Of a stretch of 47,693 bases of DNA, positions 18,873-28,900 are shown in pieces. The notes below the pieces were generated by a model that was given only the letters and a program-made list of their open reading frames with translations, was not told the DNA's origin and did not search any database. The first letter of the stretch is position 1. The number at the start of each line of letters is the position of its first letter. Source of the stretch: a virus. The translations under genes were made by a program, and so were the position numbers. Location: IMG/VR virus record IMGVR_UViG_3300044641_005364, positions 1 to 47,693 of that record. One strand, given 5' to 3'.

Positions 18873-21800
18873 ATGCCAAGTTTTTTATACAAAAATTTAC
18901 TTGATATAGTAAGAACAAATCGTCCTATTAGGGGCGATAGGTATGACTATTCAAATTTTGCTAACAGCATTATTGTTCCAAAATTTTCTACATTAAATAA
19001 TCCCGAAGATCCTTCTTCTCCGGGAACAAATGTAGAACTTCATATATTTTTGCCTAATTTTTCTTATGTAGATACATTACATAATGCAAATTATGAAATA
19101 GATCCTCGTATAACAGAATCCGGTGATCCGTTACGGTATGTTGTATTACCTATACATAACCATATAAAACAATTAAATTTAGTTCCTGGACCATATAAGT
19201 TTGTTTACAACTTTTTTAGAGATTTAATTGGTTCTGCTGAAAATGAAAATAGATTGTTTGTTTCAGACATTTCACAAGACAGACGAGAATTAAGATTAAC
19301 TTTAACAAATCCAACTGATATAGAATCTTTGGAAAATTTAAGTAGTTTTGTTCTTGAATATATGAGGGGATCAAAATATAAACTACCAATAGTTCTAAAT
19401 TTTGGCGAGAATAATTTAGTTGATGTGATAAATGTTACATCCGATGGAAACCCTACATATTTTTATGTTCGTATTGCAGAACCGTTAGATACTGATGTTG
19501 ATTTGTATTATCAATGTTGGCTTTCAAGTCAAATAATGAAGCCGTATATTGATTCAGTTCAAGTGGAAAAAGAGTTTGAAACACTATCACCAAAATTTAT
19601 TAAAGGTCCAAATTACGAAGTTGAATATGAAAATTTCATTTCTGCAACAACAGAATATAAAAATTGGAATGATATTTTATCAACAAATTTACAAACATCA
19701 CAACAAATACTTGATAAATACTTAACATCTTCTGGATCAAAAGTAGAATTAAACTATAATTTTACAGATTTTTCAAATTTTGTATTCTATTCATCAGCAG
19801 AAGAAAGAGTTGAAAATTTTTACTATAAAATGCGTTTAATTCAGCATTACAACAATCAACTTGCTGATTTAGAATCATACACGGGTTCATTGGATTTGAA
19901 CAAAACAAAAGTAAAAATGTTAAGAGAATCGGTTGTTTCTGGTTTTGATGAATTTGAAAAGTGGTTATACTATGAAACAACTGCAAGTTTAAGATATACA
20001 AGTGAACTTACTGCATCAATACAACCATTTCCAAAATACGAAGTAACTGGAAGCACTTATCATATATTAACAAGACAAGGTAAATTTAATTTATATTCAA
20101 GTTCAAGTATTCAAGTAGAAGAATGGTATAACACTGTTTTAGATGTAGCAACCGATTTTGATATGGTAAATGATTCTGCGTTGATTAAATCACTACCGGA
20201 ACATATATTTGATAATCCCGATAATGAACAAATACTTACATTTGTAAACATGATTGGTCAGCACTTTGACATTTTATATTTTTATACTGACCACATATTA
20301 AAAAAGAATTTAAGAGAAGAACACCCAAAAGACGGGTTATCACAAGACCTTATTTATGAAGCAACACGAAATTTAGGTTGGACTCTTTCTAGTGGAACAA
20401 GAACAAAAGATTTATGGGAATATGCATTAGGTGTAAGTGGTAGTGGTGAACCAATTTGGGCAGGAAGAAATACGGTAGGCAAAGAACATTCAAAAAGTGA
20501 AGAAGAAAGAACAAAAGAAGTTTGGCGTAGAGTATTGAACAATTTGCCTTACATTTACAAATCAAAGGGAACTGCTAGAGGTGTTAAGGCACTATTATCT
20601 GCTTATGGTATTCCACAAACACTATTAACTATTAGAGAATTTGGTGGACCGGATAATGCGGATTTGGGTGTTGTTCCTAGAGCAGAATGGGAAAAACATA
20701 CATATTATTTGAATTTAGTTGGTAGTTTACAACAACCACCTACATCTAGTTATGTCAGATTGCCTTGGGAAAGAATTAACAATGAAAATAATCAGTGGCA
20801 ATATCCAGATACACTAACTTTTAGATGGAAAATGAATCCATCACAGTTGTATCGTTATGAAAATAACGAATTACAAACTGTTTTACAAAAAGAAACAACT
20901 GGTAGTAGATTGGATTGGTATGTTACTGTTCATAGAACTGGATCTGCAGAAAAAGGTGATTTGACTTTTTATTTGGGAGATGGGACAAGTTACAAATCTG
21001 CATCTATAAAAGACGAATATCTATATGATGATGTTCCATTGAACATAATGATTCGTAGAAATGAATCAACTGATACACTTTCGTCTGATAATACATACGA
21101 TTTTATATTAAAAACTTCAAAGTATGGAAAAATTGTAGTTGAGAGAAGTGCAAGTATTTCAATAACGGGATCAATAGAATCAAATTACAACAATGCTTGG
21201 TCATCTGATGGATATTTATACATAGGTTCGGGATCAAATCCTCAAACTAATAAAATGTTATCGGGATCTATTTTTGAATTGAGATATTGGGCAAAACCTT
21301 TAATAGAATCTTCTTTCAATAATCATGTAATGGGTGCCCGTGCATATAACGGTAACACATCAACATCATCATTTTATGATTTACAAGCACAATGGAAATT
21401 TTGGCAACCTTTTAATGCTGAATTAACTTCCAGTATAAAAAGTATGCATCCCGATCAAACAAAATTTAATTTCTTCACTTCACCAAAGAATGCTTACTTC
21501 AATGGATTTAGTAGAGATTTGTTTGAATCAACCGTTGAAGTTTACAATATGGAAGTTGCAACTGTTGCAAATAATACACCATTCTCCGAAAAAATTAGGA
21601 TAGATTCTGCATCACTTCAAGGATCTTTAACAAAAGATAGATCATCAACAGTAACTGCATTTGATAATTTTTCAATAGATTCAAATAAGTTAATGGTTGC
21701 ATTTTCGCCACAACACATAATAAATGAAGACATATATGAATCAATAGGTAATGCTGTAATAGATGATTATTTTGGTGAATACGAAAATACAAAAAGAGAC

Positions 21801-22907
21801 GAATATCCAAGATTAAAACAATTTGCAAGAGAGTATTGGAAAAAATATACAAATAGAAATGATTTTAGTTCGTATTTAAGATTGGTTTCTATATTTGATT
21901 TTAGTTTATTTGATCAAATACGCCAAACACTTCCTGTTCGTGCAAACGAAATACTTGGATTGGTTATAGAACCAAACATACTTGAAAGATCAAAAGTAAA
22001 AACATCAAAAGATTTTGGTGGTTTGGGTTCGGATAGATATGTTAGAGATACATCTGAAATATCTGCTTCAGCTGTTATTATCGGTGATGTAAATAATTCA
22101 AAATCAACAACTGTTTTTGTTGGTTTCGATGAGGATATACCAAGTGAATTTACAAACATTGCCGGTGAATTTGATATAGAAGAAACATTTGAGGCGGAAA
22201 CAGAAAACCTAGAAGATGATGTTGATGTTAATGCAAATTTAATAATTGATGCATCACTTACAGATGGAACTATTTCATCAAGACAACGAGAAATAATTGC
22301 AGAATCTTATGATCAAAGGGGAACTATAAACAAAGAACCTGCTAGATTTATCGATAATACTATAACCAATATGACCGGACTTATTAAAGTTATAGGAAAA
22401 AATTCTTTGATTGGTAAGAACAATACAATACTTGATGTATTTGGCAGTTTGGATTTAGGGTTTTCAAACACATTTGATAGAACAAATGTAATACATGGAA
22501 GCACAACAGGATTGGGAACTGGATGGTATACTGTAAATAATTCCTTTAATAAAAGAACTTCTTTATTTCAAATGATTAGTTCATCCCGCGATGAAAATTT
22601 TTACAAAACATTTAAGTTTTACTATACATCATCTTTGAATCCAGAAGGAACAAATTGGAGTTCTTTTGAGTATTTACCGGCAGGACAAATGAATCAAGGT
22701 AACTATACAACTTCTGTTCGTAATGCACGATTTGATGGATGTAAATTACCAGACAACGATGTTACAAACAAAATATCTTTTCCAATGTATACGCCAAACT
22801 ATACATATTTGGATGCAAATGAAGATCCAAGTGCTTTAATTATTTTGGTTTTGCCTTTTGAAGTTTTACCAGAATGGTTACAAAGAATAAGATCACAAAG
22901 AAGATAA
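18873..22907 (+). CDS. Giant baseplate wedge-like protein with tail-protein-I segment and LamG-like domain (gp7 analogue?)
   Basis: The 1344-residue protein follows gp25, gp6 and two structural genes. Residues about 545-595 contain VWRRVLNNLPYIYKSKGT followed by a GVKALLSAYGIP helix and a REFGG turn. This arrangement is seen in P2 gpI-type tail proteins, the counterparts of T4 gp7 in wedge heterotrimers. Residues about 630-830 have the strand pattern of a LamG/concanavalin-like fold (FRWKMNP, DWYVTVHRTG, YLYIGSG, GSIFELRYWAKPL). The C-terminal third is mixed. AAGGTGAT (18856-18863) serves as ribosome binding site. I infer that it completes the gp6-gp7 wedge, with a carbohydrate-binding-like insertion. 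T4 gp7 is 1032 residues. The identity is inferred from order and motif, not from overall similarity. Confidence 0.85.
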   Translation: MPSFLYKNLLDIVRTNRPIRGDRYDYSNFANSIIVPKFSTLNNPEDPSSPGTNVELHIFLPNFSYVDTLHNANYEIDPRITESGDPLRYVVLPIHNHIKQLNLVPGPYKFVYNFFRDLIGSAENENRLFVSDISQDRRELRLTLTNPTDIESLENLSSFVLEYMRGSKYKLPIVLNFGENNLVDVINVTSDGNPTYFYVRIAEPLDTDVDLYYQCWLSSQIMKPYIDSVQVEKEFETLSPKFIKGPNYEVEYENFISATTEYKNWNDILSTNLQTSQQILDKYLTSSGSKVELNYNFTDFSNFVFYSSAEERVENFYYKMRLIQHYNNQLADLESYTGSLDLNKTKVKMLRESVVSGFDEFEKWLYYETTASLRYTSELTASIQPFPKYEVTGSTYHILTRQGKFNLYSSSSIQVEEWYNTVLDVATDFDMVNDSALIKSLPEHIFDNPDNEQILTFVNMIGQHFDILYFYTDHILKKNLREEHPKDGLSQDLIYEATRNLGWTLSSGTRTKDLWEYALGVSGSGEPIWAGRNTVGKEHSKSEEERTKEVWRRVLNNLPYIYKSKGTARGVKALLSAYGIPQTLLTIREFGGPDNADLGVVPRAEWEKHTYYLNLVGSLQQPPTSSYVRLPWERINNENNQWQYPDTLTFRWKMNPSQLYRYENNELQTVLQKETTGSRLDWYVTVHRTGSAEKGDLTFYLGDGTSYKSASIKDEYLYDDVPLNIMIRRNESTDTLSSDNTYDFILKTSKYGKIVVERSASISITGSIESNYNNAWSSDGYLYIGSGSNPQTNKMLSGSIFELRYWAKPLIESSFNNHVMGARAYNGNTSTSSFYDLQAQWKFWQPFNAELTSSIKSMHPDQTKFNFFTSPKNAYFNGFSRDLFESTVEVYNMEVATVANNTPFSEKIRIDSASLQGSLTKDRSSTVTAFDNFSIDSNKLMVAFSPQHIINEDIYESIGNAVIDDYFGEYENTKRDEYPRLKQFAREYWKKYTNRNDFSSYLRLVSIFDFSLFDQIRQTLPVRANEILGLVIEPNILERSKVKTSKDFGGLGSDRYVRDTSEISASAVIIGDVNNSKSTTVFVGFDEDIPSEFTNIAGEFDIEETFEAETENLEDDVDVNANLIIDASLTDGTISSRQREIIAESYDQRGTINKEPARFIDNTITNMTGLIKVIGKNSLIGKNNTILDVFGSLDLGFSNTFDRTNVIHGSTTGLGTGWYTVNNSFNKRTSLFQMISSSRDENFYKTFKFYYTSSLNPEGTNWSSFEYLPAGQMNQGNYTTSVRNARFDGCKLPDNDVTNKISFPMYTPNYTYLDANEDPSALIILVLPFEVLPEWLQRIRSQRR

Positions 22908-22940
22908 TCCAAAATAATTTGATATTTTTGAATAATTGTT

Positions 22941-22950
22941 ATATTTATAG
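22941..22950 (+). promoter_or_regulatory. Candidate late-promoter element ATATTTATAG
   Basis: ATATTTATAG lies in the 79-base gap between two structural genes and ends 36 bases before the ATG at 22987. The remaining gap holds AT-rich sequence and a strong ribosome binding site (AAGGAG at 22974-22979). Together with the near-identical site at 42579-42588, this is the best example of the repeated promoter-like motif. Confidence 0.45.
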
Positions 22951-22986
22951 AAGTATACGAATAATTTTCTAACAAGGAGTTTTACA

Positions 22987-23679
22987 ATGGGTTACTTAAA
23001 CAATAATGTAGTTACAGTAGACGCAATCCTCACAAAAAAAGGTAGAGAACTTTTAGCAAGGGGAGCATCATCTTTTAACATTACGCAATTTGCTCTTGCT
23101 GATGATGAGATTGATTATGATTTATGGAATCAAAGTCATCCATTGGGTGATGATAAAATGGGCATAGTTATTGAGAATTTGCCTATCACAGAAGCTGTTC
23201 CTGATGAAACACAATCAATGAAATACAAATTGATTACATTGAGTGAAGGAACAAAATCAATACCTTATATTGAAGCTACACCAAGTTCATTAAACCTAAC
23301 TTTTAATGGTGGTGCATTAGATTTGACACCGGATGATATAGATACCCCAAATCTTAAATTTTTGGTCAAACAATGGAATGAAACCGGTGGTGGAGGATCA
23401 GCGCTTAAAACTAATGCAGGTGGGTATACATTTACAATTTTAGATACAACATACTTCACAGTATTGGCTGTAAATGAAGGTGTACAACAACTTCCCATGT
23501 CTGGTAAATCAATCACATGGAATACTACCTCTGATAATGTTCCAGTATTGGATTTTGTAATTGGTATAAATGGCCGTTGGCTGCCGGATACTCTTGATGG
23601 AAAATCCACAAAAATGATTGTTACAAATACAAGATATGGTTCAAGAATTGTAGTTCCTATTTCATTTAGTAATGTTTAA
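22987..23679 (+). CDS. Virion structural protein, function unknown
   Basis: The 230-residue protein starts MGYLNNNVVTVDAILTKKGRE, then has a FNITQFALADDEIDY segment (about residues 26-40). I associate this N-terminus with structural proteins of uncultured T4-like phages, but I cannot name a function. The rest is beta-rich with a Gly/Ser turn (GGGGS) near residue 137. A strong ribosome binding site (AAGGAG) and a promoter-like ATATTTATAG precede it, so it may be highly expressed late. It opens the structural paralog cassette that follows. Confidence 0.87.
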   Translation: MGYLNNNVVTVDAILTKKGRELLARGASSFNITQFALADDEIDYDLWNQSHPLGDDKMGIVIENLPITEAVPDETQSMKYKLITLSEGTKSIPYIEATPSSLNLTFNGGALDLTPDDIDTPNLKFLVKQWNETGGGGSALKTNAGGYTFTILDTTYFTVLAVNEGVQQLPMSGKSITWNTTSDNVPVLDFVIGINGRWLPDTLDGKSTKMIVTNTRYGSRIVVPISFSNV

Positions 23680-23686
23680 TTTATAG
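23677..23686 (+). promoter_or_regulatory. Candidate late-promoter element TAATTTATAG
   Basis: TAATTTATAG overlaps the stop codon of the upstream gene and ends 32 bases before ATG 23719. The flanking sequence (TATAGAATTATT) resembles that at 42585-42597 (ATAGTAGAATTAT), so the similarity extends beyond the core. Confidence 0.35.
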
Positions 23687-23718
23687 TATAGAATTATTTA
23701 AGTTATAGAGGTTTAATT

Positions 23719-24864
23719 ATGGCCGTACAAGAACCAACATTTGCACAGATTTACAAGTTTTTCCCTCCAAATCAGGCAAAACCAACAACTACTGGAACTG
23801 CAAGAGGATTGTGGAATACTGGAACAGCAGAACTACTTACATTTTTTACAAGTTCTACTCAAACAGATACTTCCAAAAATTATTATTATGAAATTTGGGG
23901 ATCAGCTTCACTATCATGTGACGAAGAAAGAATGTTTTCTGTTGCATATGGTCACATCAGTGGTTCTGGATCTTTGAACGAAGGTGGTGAGGCAGATGAT
24001 ACACCATCTCGTGCAATTTATTCTCAATATAAATCAATGTGTCTTGACGGAGATGAAGGTGGATTTTATCTTTCTGGATCAAACGCTGATACAATAGATC
24101 CAAATCTTCCACTAGCCATTGAAGATTTTTATGTGATAAATATAAACAGAGATAAATTTGGCGATAAACTTGATCCTGGCAATTTTGAAATAAGTTTTGC
24201 TGAATTAAGTGGAAGTGGCAAGGCAAACAATGTTCATACTGGAAGTAATGTCCAAGTTTCAGGTTCAACACCGAAAATAATTACACTAATAGATGATTCA
24301 GGAGATGGTTTGGATCAACTTGAAACTCTTTCTCAAACGTCATATGTAAGAAACCTTGTTAGTGGAAGTTTGCAAAATGGAATTTATTCAGATTCAAGTA
24401 GACATTATTATGGAAAAGTTTATCCAAGTCAGGGTATCATTTTAATTTCCGCAAAGGCGTTAAATCATTCTGCATCATTCAATAGTGTTACCGGTAGTAA
24501 TATAAATGGTGATAATTCATATAAATTGTTTACATCTATATCAGGTGCTGCTTCAATTTATCAGGAAGGATTTACCGCTCGTGCAATATCTGTAAAACAT
24601 TGTTCTTATTATTATTGTAGAGTCACAAACAGTGATTTTAACTATACAAGTAATCCAACATATGTTTATCAAGCTGGAAATGATAAAGGTTTAATAAAAA
24701 ATAACAGATTCCATGATAATCCAGTAACATACATAACTTCTATTGGTTTGTATGGACCCGATATAAATGGAAATGTGAGTTTGCTTGCCATTGCTAAAAT
24801 GAGTAAACCAATTAAGAAAACTTATACAAATGAATTATCCGTTACTATAAAATTGGAGTATTGA
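23719..24864 (+). CDS. Structural paralog family member 1
   Basis: This 381-residue protein is the simplest member of a family represented five times between 23719 and 33544. The family blocks occur in order: SVAYGHISGSGS, then DDTPSRAIYSQYK, then a YVININRD strand, LDPGNFEISFAELSGSG, LIDDSGDG, VSGSLQNGIYS, KVYPSQGIILIS, INGDNSYKLFTSISGAA, FNYTSNPTYVYQ and a C-terminal TSIGLY...AIAKMSKPIKK. The repeated beta strands and Ser/Gly-rich loops suggest a virion surface or tail component. I know no function for the family. The TTG/ATG region of the next gene overlaps or abuts its stop. Confidence 0.87.
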   Translation: MAVQEPTFAQIYKFFPPNQAKPTTTGTARGLWNTGTAELLTFFTSSTQTDTSKNYYYEIWGSASLSCDEERMFSVAYGHISGSGSLNEGGEADDTPSRAIYSQYKSMCLDGDEGGFYLSGSNADTIDPNLPLAIEDFYVININRDKFGDKLDPGNFEISFAELSGSGKANNVHTGSNVQVSGSTPKIITLIDDSGDGLDQLETLSQTSYVRNLVSGSLQNGIYSDSSRHYYGKVYPSQGIILISAKALNHSASFNSVTGSNINGDNSYKLFTSISGAASIYQEGFTARAISVKHCSYYYCRVTNSDFNYTSNPTYVYQAGNDKGLIKNNRFHDNPVTYITSIGLYGPDINGNVSLLAIAKMSKPIKKTYTNELSVTIKLEY

Positions 24865-24869
24865 TTGTT

Positions 24870-25961
24870 ATGGCTGTTACACCTTTTGTATTAAAACGTT
24901 TTTCTAATGATGCTGTTGGTAGAAATCGTAGAGAATTGATTACTGCTCCATTGTGGACAGGAAACAACACAGACCTGTATACTGTATTTACATCATCTGA
25001 TCAGTCCGATGCAACAAAAAGATACTTTTATGAGGTATACAACAGCCAATCTAATTTTCCAAATGCTGAAGTTCAATTTAGTGTTGCGTTTGGTCATGCA
25101 AGGGGTAGTGGTTCATCTACTGGATCATATGGTGCTCAAGATTATGATTATCCAACACAAGCAATATATTCACAATATAAACAAATGTTGCTTCCACCTG
25201 GAATAAATCAGTTTACATTTACAAATGGAACCGTTTCTGAAATATCAGAATACATATATGTTCTTAATGTAAATAGATCTAGATATAAAGATAGAATGGA
25301 CACTAATACATGGGAACTTTCACTTTCTCAATTAAAACCAGATGGAACAGTTGATGGTGCAAAAGATGTAATCACATTGATTGATGATTCCGGCACAACA
25401 ACAACTGAACTATCGGTTCAAGGTGGCAGAATATACAATGTTGTTAGTGGATCACTTACAACAGGAAAAGTAACATCAGATTCTACTCCTTGGGGTTTAT
25501 ATTATCCTGACCATGGCATGATTATCTTAAATGGTAAGGCAGCTGATGCATCTGCATCATTCATTACATCTGCAAGTAGAGTTCCACTTTCAAGTGAAAA
25601 TTACACAGGAAGTTTATTCGGTGACAACAATGCCATCAGATTGTTCACTTCTATAAGTGGTGCGATGTCAATAGATAGTGCATCTTTTTCTTTCAAGGGA
25701 AGAACCAGTGAGGTTGTTGCTTCAACTTATTATTTTGTAAGAGTTTATTCCGATGAATACAATTATACTAATAATCCAAGTTTTTTCAATCAAAATAATG
25801 TGTTGAAATATGAAAGTATGATTATGGATCCAAAAGTCTATATCACAAGTATTGGTTTGTATGATGATGCAAACAATTTAGTTGCTGTTGCTAAGCTAAG
25901 TAAACCAATACAAAAATCGTTTGACCGAGAAGTAGTTATTAAAGTAAAACTTGATTATTAA
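24870..25961 (+). CDS. Structural paralog family member 2
   Basis: This protein has the same block order as the preceding one: SVAFGHARGSGS, ATQ/PTQAIYSQYK, YVLNVNRS, LIDDSGTT, VSGSLTTGK, YYPDHGMIILNGKA, LFTSISGAM, YNYTNNPS and a final ITSIGLYDD...AVAKLSKPI. I place the start at ATG 24870 (364 residues) rather than the upstream in-frame TTG 24861. GGAG at 24855-24858 is too close to the TTG, and the sister protein also begins M-A-V. It has diverged from member 1 in the middle third, where it carries a longer Ser-rich insertion. A structural role is inferred from context. Confidence 0.85.
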   Translation: MAVTPFVLKRFSNDAVGRNRRELITAPLWTGNNTDLYTVFTSSDQSDATKRYFYEVYNSQSNFPNAEVQFSVAFGHARGSGSSTGSYGAQDYDYPTQAIYSQYKQMLLPPGINQFTFTNGTVSEISEYIYVLNVNRSRYKDRMDTNTWELSLSQLKPDGTVDGAKDVITLIDDSGTTTTELSVQGGRIYNVVSGSLTTGKVTSDSTPWGLYYPDHGMIILNGKAADASASFITSASRVPLSSENYTGSLFGDNNAIRLFTSISGAMSIDSASFSFKGRTSEVVASTYYFVRVYSDEYNYTNNPSFFNQNNVLKYESMIMDPKVYITSIGLYDDANNLVAVAKLSKPIQKSFDREVVIKVKLDY

Positions 25962-25972
25962 GGAAAATACGC

Positions 25973-28900
25973 ATGGATGTTCTATTAAATGACACCCTTA
26001 GATCTCTTCTAAACAATGGTATAAATGGTATACGGAATAATGATCTAAACTCAATTATTGCAGCAATAGATTATCTGGATACTTTAATTGTAAATGCAAA
26101 TTTTGCTATGAGTGATCCGTATTTATCTCAAAATGATACAATGGCGGTAACTAATACTAGATTAAGAGAAATTTATCTTCAATATCGTTTGTTGTTGGAT
26201 GTATACCGAGTCTATCTTCAACAGACAGGAGGAAATGTAGTATACACTACTTGGTTAGCAACAAGGAACAGTTCTTCTCCATTTAATAATGAAACACCCG
26301 CAAATTATGTAAATAGACAACAACCTATTTGGTATGTTGCAATGGACACAAATGGAGATGGGGTTCTCGATGAAGTTGTACCAGAAATTGATGGATCAAA
26401 TAGAACTAAAAATTGGACAGATTCTACCACAATGAGTGCAGGTTTATACAGATTATTGAGAGACACAGTAGAACCAACCGGTGGAGGATTGTCTGGAAGA
26501 ACTGTTAGAAAGAAAAAAGTCAAATTGGGTGGAACAAAAGTCGGTGTAAAAACGAGTGAAATGGGTAGTCTTGAATTTATAGATGGAACATATTTTGATC
26601 CAATAGGAGTTGATGATCCTGGATCGGATTTTGTAAGTGGCGGTGGTATTCGATGGGAAGGTGAAGGTCTGCGTGATCCAAGAACAGGCGAACTTATACC
26701 TGAAGAAGGCGAAAATCTTGGTGGCGGAAGACCAACCGAAGATGCTATCCGTAGAGAAAGATTGAGAAGGGAATATATTAGAACTCGTGGACGAATACTA
26801 ACAGATACAAATTTAGGGCTAACCACATCAGGTGACCAAGTTGGAAGACCGGGTGCTAGACTTGGTGTTGGTAACAATATACCGATTGTCCCATTGGGAT
26901 TTAATTTTGGAACACCTTTATCCAATGCCATAGCTGTTGCTCCTATGATGGCTCCAATGGGTGCAGCTGGTGCAGCTGGTGCAGCTGGTGCAGCTGGTGC
27001 AGCTGGTGCACCACTTTACTCAACATCGGCAACACCGGCATTATTTGCATCTGCTCCTGGATTGAGTCCTTCTACTTTTGGATTAACTGCCGGTGTACCA
27101 CCACCTTTGACTGCTGGTGGAGCTGGTAATGCTGCAGCTCTTGTAAATTTAGGATCATGTGTTCCACTTTATAGTTTCAAAATAAGACAAAAAAATTCTA
27201 GCAATAATCCAAGAAGGTTTTATGGGTTTAATATAAAACCTACACCACTACTTGATATATCAATGGTTGCTGCTTGTCCTGGCGGAACTGCAACAACATT
27301 ATTTACTGTAACAATTGATCCAAACATTTATTACAATTTTGTTGAAAATTCTCGTGGTGATATTCAGATAGTAAACGGACAAAATTCTACCCAAAATTCT
27401 GTTGGTAAGATAAAATACAATTACTATTATGATTTCATAAGTATTTTACAAAAAATATATGAAAAGATAACTGAAATAGAAGTTCTTCCTGGTGAAATAG
27501 TTTATGATAATATAACGGAACAATTATTAAATGGCTTTCTTCCATTTGTATCTGGAAATACTGGTGTTTTATCAAACTTTTCAAGATTACCAAAAGAAGA
27601 AACCTTTTTCAAATCTGGACCTATATTAACTGGCTTTGCAACAACATTACCAAAAATAGTCCAAGATTACGATTATGCTGGTATAAATTGGTATCAGGAT
27701 ACAGCAGAACGTTCTGCTTCTGGAATGGGAATAATAGAAAACTTTTTCTATATGGCAAGAACTGAATATGGTGGAATATCATATCAAGATGTTGTAACCA
27801 ATACAACGTTAGTTGTAAAATACCCAACAAACGATAGACTTAATAATACTATAACATCATTGATTGATTCAAAAGTTACAGGAGAAGTAGAAAATCTTTC
27901 AACCGGAAACGGAAACGGAAATCAAAATGGGACAATAGATGATGAGTTTGGAACAATAGATGAAAATGGTGACATAGTCATAACATCTGATAAATTCAGA
28001 GGACAATATGTTGATAGATTTTATGGAAGATTGACTTGGGCTTTTGATATTGCATCATCAGTAGACTGTACATCTCCGTATTATAGATCAAGTGCATCAG
28101 TTCAAGGACAGATGTGGAATATAGTATTAGATGATCAATTTGGTACATCTGATTATGAATATCCATCTGCTTTAACAAGTCAAAATTTATTGAACTTGAA
28201 TAGTATAAATCCAACAACAGGAGAAGTAACCGGACCAATAGTAGATATTTTAAGATCAAATGTAGATGTTAAAACTTTACAAACAAATTATGGTCTTATA
28301 CCATCGCTGTCAGTTCGAGGAACTACTTTTGAAACAATTCCTAACAATCCATGTTTAGAGGGTATTCCCGTTACATATAATTGGGGTGTAAGACGAATTA
28401 AAAAGGTTCCATTCAAAATTTTCTGTCAGCAACCTGGATTGGGTAGGGTAGAAATAAATTATAGAACAAAGGGCAGTGATATTTGGAATTGGGTTGTTTC
28501 AGAACTGAAAAAATCTTCTGCATTTGGAGCAAGACAAAATTCAAATGGCGAATTGCTTACAACAAAAGATGGATATTTCTATTCAGAGGCAACCGAAACT
28601 GTGCTAATTACCGGTAGATTTCCGGGTGAACCTGGCACATCATGGAAACAATATGATTCGATTCAGTTAAATAGATCTAATCAAAATTGTCTTCCTGTGG
28701 AAACTGTTGAATCATCATGGCAAGTTGATTTAGATAATCCTTGTGGTTGTGATGAAGTTGAGATATTAACCCATTATCTAACTTATCCAGAAATATCATT
28801 CAAAAATCCTTTGGATGATAACCCAACCGTTTATGCATCACGGAAAGAGTTGAACCAAAGATTTTTAGCTCCTGAACCAGGATCAAAAGCCGCTTCATAT

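Noticed and set aside
26305-26931. 208-residue open frame on the - strand within the large structural gene
   Set aside because: Its translation is Pro/Ser-rich and lies opposite a Gly/Arg/Glu-rich linker. The opposing frame has a much better gene context, and no antisense gene is seen elsewhere in the window.
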